NCBI GenBank assembly: GCA_903893315.1
Contig: CAITLU010000057.1
Span: 1-64,000, forward strand
Direction of reading: 5' to 3'
From: an uncultured bacterium
GTDB lineage: Bacteria; Desulfobacterota; Binatia; UBA1149; CAITLU01
Length of the DNA stretch: 64,000 nucleotides
Part shown: positions 63,219-64,000 of the stretch, piece after piece
Position numbering within the stretch: position 1 is the stretch's first letter
Layout of the letters: every line of letters begins with the position of its first letter
Notes under the pieces: generated by a model
Told to the model about the DNA's origin: nothing
Seen by the model: the letters and a program-made list of their open reading frames with translations, nothing else
The model's database searches: none
Translations under genes and position numbers: made by a program

Positions 63219-64000
63219 ATGGAGACTCGCATCAACAGGCAACGACAAGACGAAGCATCGGCGCCGCACTCCGCGCCCGCGCAAGCGCCGCCGCGCCTGC
63301 CGCCGGCGATCTGGACGCTCGGCCTGGTGAGTCTGCTGATGGACATCTCCTCCGAGACGGTCCACTCGCTCCTCCCCGTCTTCCTCGTCTCCACGCTCGG
63401 TGCCAGCGCGACTTATCTCGGCTGGCTCGAAGGCGTCTCCGAAGCGCTGGCCCTGATGATACGAGCGGTGTCCGGAACCTGGAGCGATCGCCTGGGTCTG
63501 CGCAAGCCGCTGGCAGTGGCCGGCTACGGTTTGAGCGCACTGACCAAGCCGCTATTCGCGCTCGCATCGACCGCCGGCCTGGTATTCGCGGCGCGGCTCC
63601 TGGATCGCGTCGGCAAAGGCGTGCGCGGAGCGCCGCGCGACGCGCTGATCGCCGACCTGACACATCCCTCGCTGCGCGGAGCGGCCTATGGACTGCGGCA
63701 GTCGCTGGATACGATCGGCGCTTTTCTCGGGCCTCTGCTCGCGATGGCGGGCATGGCTGCGACCGGCGACTTCCGCGCAGTGTTCTGGCTGGCGAGCATT
63801 CCGGCGGCGGCCTGCGTGGTCCTGCTCATCGGCTTCGTCGATGAACCGCAGCGCGCAGCGGCAACCGCAGGCGCAGTCCCAGCGACTCCGGGTGACGCCG
63901 CCGCCGCGACCGCAACGAACACGGCGAGCGCGCCTCTCGGCGCCGCTTTCAAGCTGGTGGTCGCGGTGGCGACGCTGTTCACGCTGGCGCGCTTCAGCGA
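63219..64000 (+). CDS. MFS transporter, 5' part only
   Basis: The frame is open from ATG 63219 to the window edge (260 codons). After a ~25-residue Pro/Ala-rich cytoplasmic start come MFS membrane segments: LGLVSLLMDISSETVHSLLPVF (TM1 region), the loop SGTWSDRLGLRKPLAV with the D-R-x-G-R/K motif between TM2 and TM3, and DRVGKGVRGAPRDALIADL. The last pattern is typical of the MFS group annotated as inner-membrane efflux or hypothetical permeases. An Ala/Thr-rich linker (~210-240) precedes the second half. The ribosome-binding site is unclear, so the exact start is less certain than the gene. Confidence 0.85.
   Translation, partial: METRINRQRQDEASAPHSAPAQAPPRLPPAIWTLGLVSLLMDISSETVHSLLPVFLVSTLGASATYLGWLEGVSEALALMIRAVSGTWSDRLGLRKPLAVAGYGLSALTKPLFALASTAGLVFAARLLDRVGKGVRGAPRDALIADLTHPSLRGAAYGLRQSLDTIGAFLGPLLAMAGMAATGDFRAVFWLASIPAAACVVLLIGFVDEPQRAAATAGAVPATPGDAAAATATNTASAPLGAAFKLVVAVATLFTLARFS

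Noticed and set aside
62934-63365. 143-codon minus-strand frame as an intact gene
   Set aside because: The upstream half is Arg-rich antisense of the MFS start. Only two scraps match dimethylglycine dehydrogenase-like enzymes, so it was called a pseudogene fragment instead.

Overview
The window is a GC-rich, tightly packed stretch of a Gram-negative bacterial chromosome: RND efflux, lipoprotein signals and a cbb3 oxidase are all present. Two secreted proteins carry features I associate with deltaproteobacterium-like lineages, especially Binatota/Desulfobacterota: Cys-rich motifs of the CGDG...EECDDGN type, and a C-terminal dockerin-like tail containing TDALLVLRKAVG followed by LNC. The lineage is an inference. 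No phylogenetic marker gene, rRNA or tRNA is visible. I found no insertion sequence, CRISPR array, prophage or plasmid origin, so this looks like ordinary chromosome with accessory patches.

Layout. 1-0.34 kb: end of a DUF1566-type protein. 0.5-1.8 kb: an unknown permuted ATP-grasp protein. 2.0-8.5 kb: a TetR-regulated, translationally coupled tripartite RND efflux operon with a 15-bp palindrome just before the regulator. 8.5-11.0 kb: rarD-like exporter, cyclophilin and nitronate monooxygenase-like gene, closed by a strong terminator. 11.1-12.9 kb: recQ. 13.2-19.7 kb: a single-chain acyl-CoA carboxylase followed 4 bases later by rapA. 19.7-26.7 kb: FKBP lipoprotein, a coupled GT2-GtrA plus TMTC-like pair (probable protein or envelope glycosylation), an FAD oxidoreductase starting at CTG, and a GT-C-like membrane protein. 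26.8-37.2 kb: small proteins, a cytochrome c'-like protein, a HiPIP and a complete ccoNOQPGHIS-safE cbb3 oxidase cluster. 37.5-44.5 kb: a two-subunit NAD-linked formate dehydrogenase, divergent from a membrane pyrophosphatase. 44.9-49.6 kb: a giant secreted SBBP/Cys-repeat protein with 165-bp tandem repeats. 49.8-51.6 kb: a TetR-regulated LinB-like haloalkane dehalogenase operon. 51.7-55.2 kb: an atypical SDR, then ahcY and an ArsR-methyltransferase regulator matching SahR. 55.3-62.8 kb: a livKHMGF branched-chain amino acid ABC transporter reading into a secreted M4 metalloprotease. 62.9-63.2 kb: a gutted dimethylglycine/sarcosine dehydrogenase-like pseudogene. 63.2 kb to the end: a partial MFS transporter.

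How it fits together. The cbb3 oxidase, cytochrome c' and HiPIP genes suggest micro-oxic respiration. Formate dehydrogenase would feed NADH, and the membrane pyrophosphatase would recover energy from pyrophosphate. The liv operon plus adjacent extracellular protease suggests peptide scavenging. The ahcY-sahR pair suggests SAH-sensing control of the methyl cycle. Nothing here is a wholly unprecedented multi-gene system. The best candidates for new biology are the glycosylation pair, the protease-transporter linkage, the dockerin-like tail, the permuted ATP-grasp protein and the repeat-bearing secreted protein.
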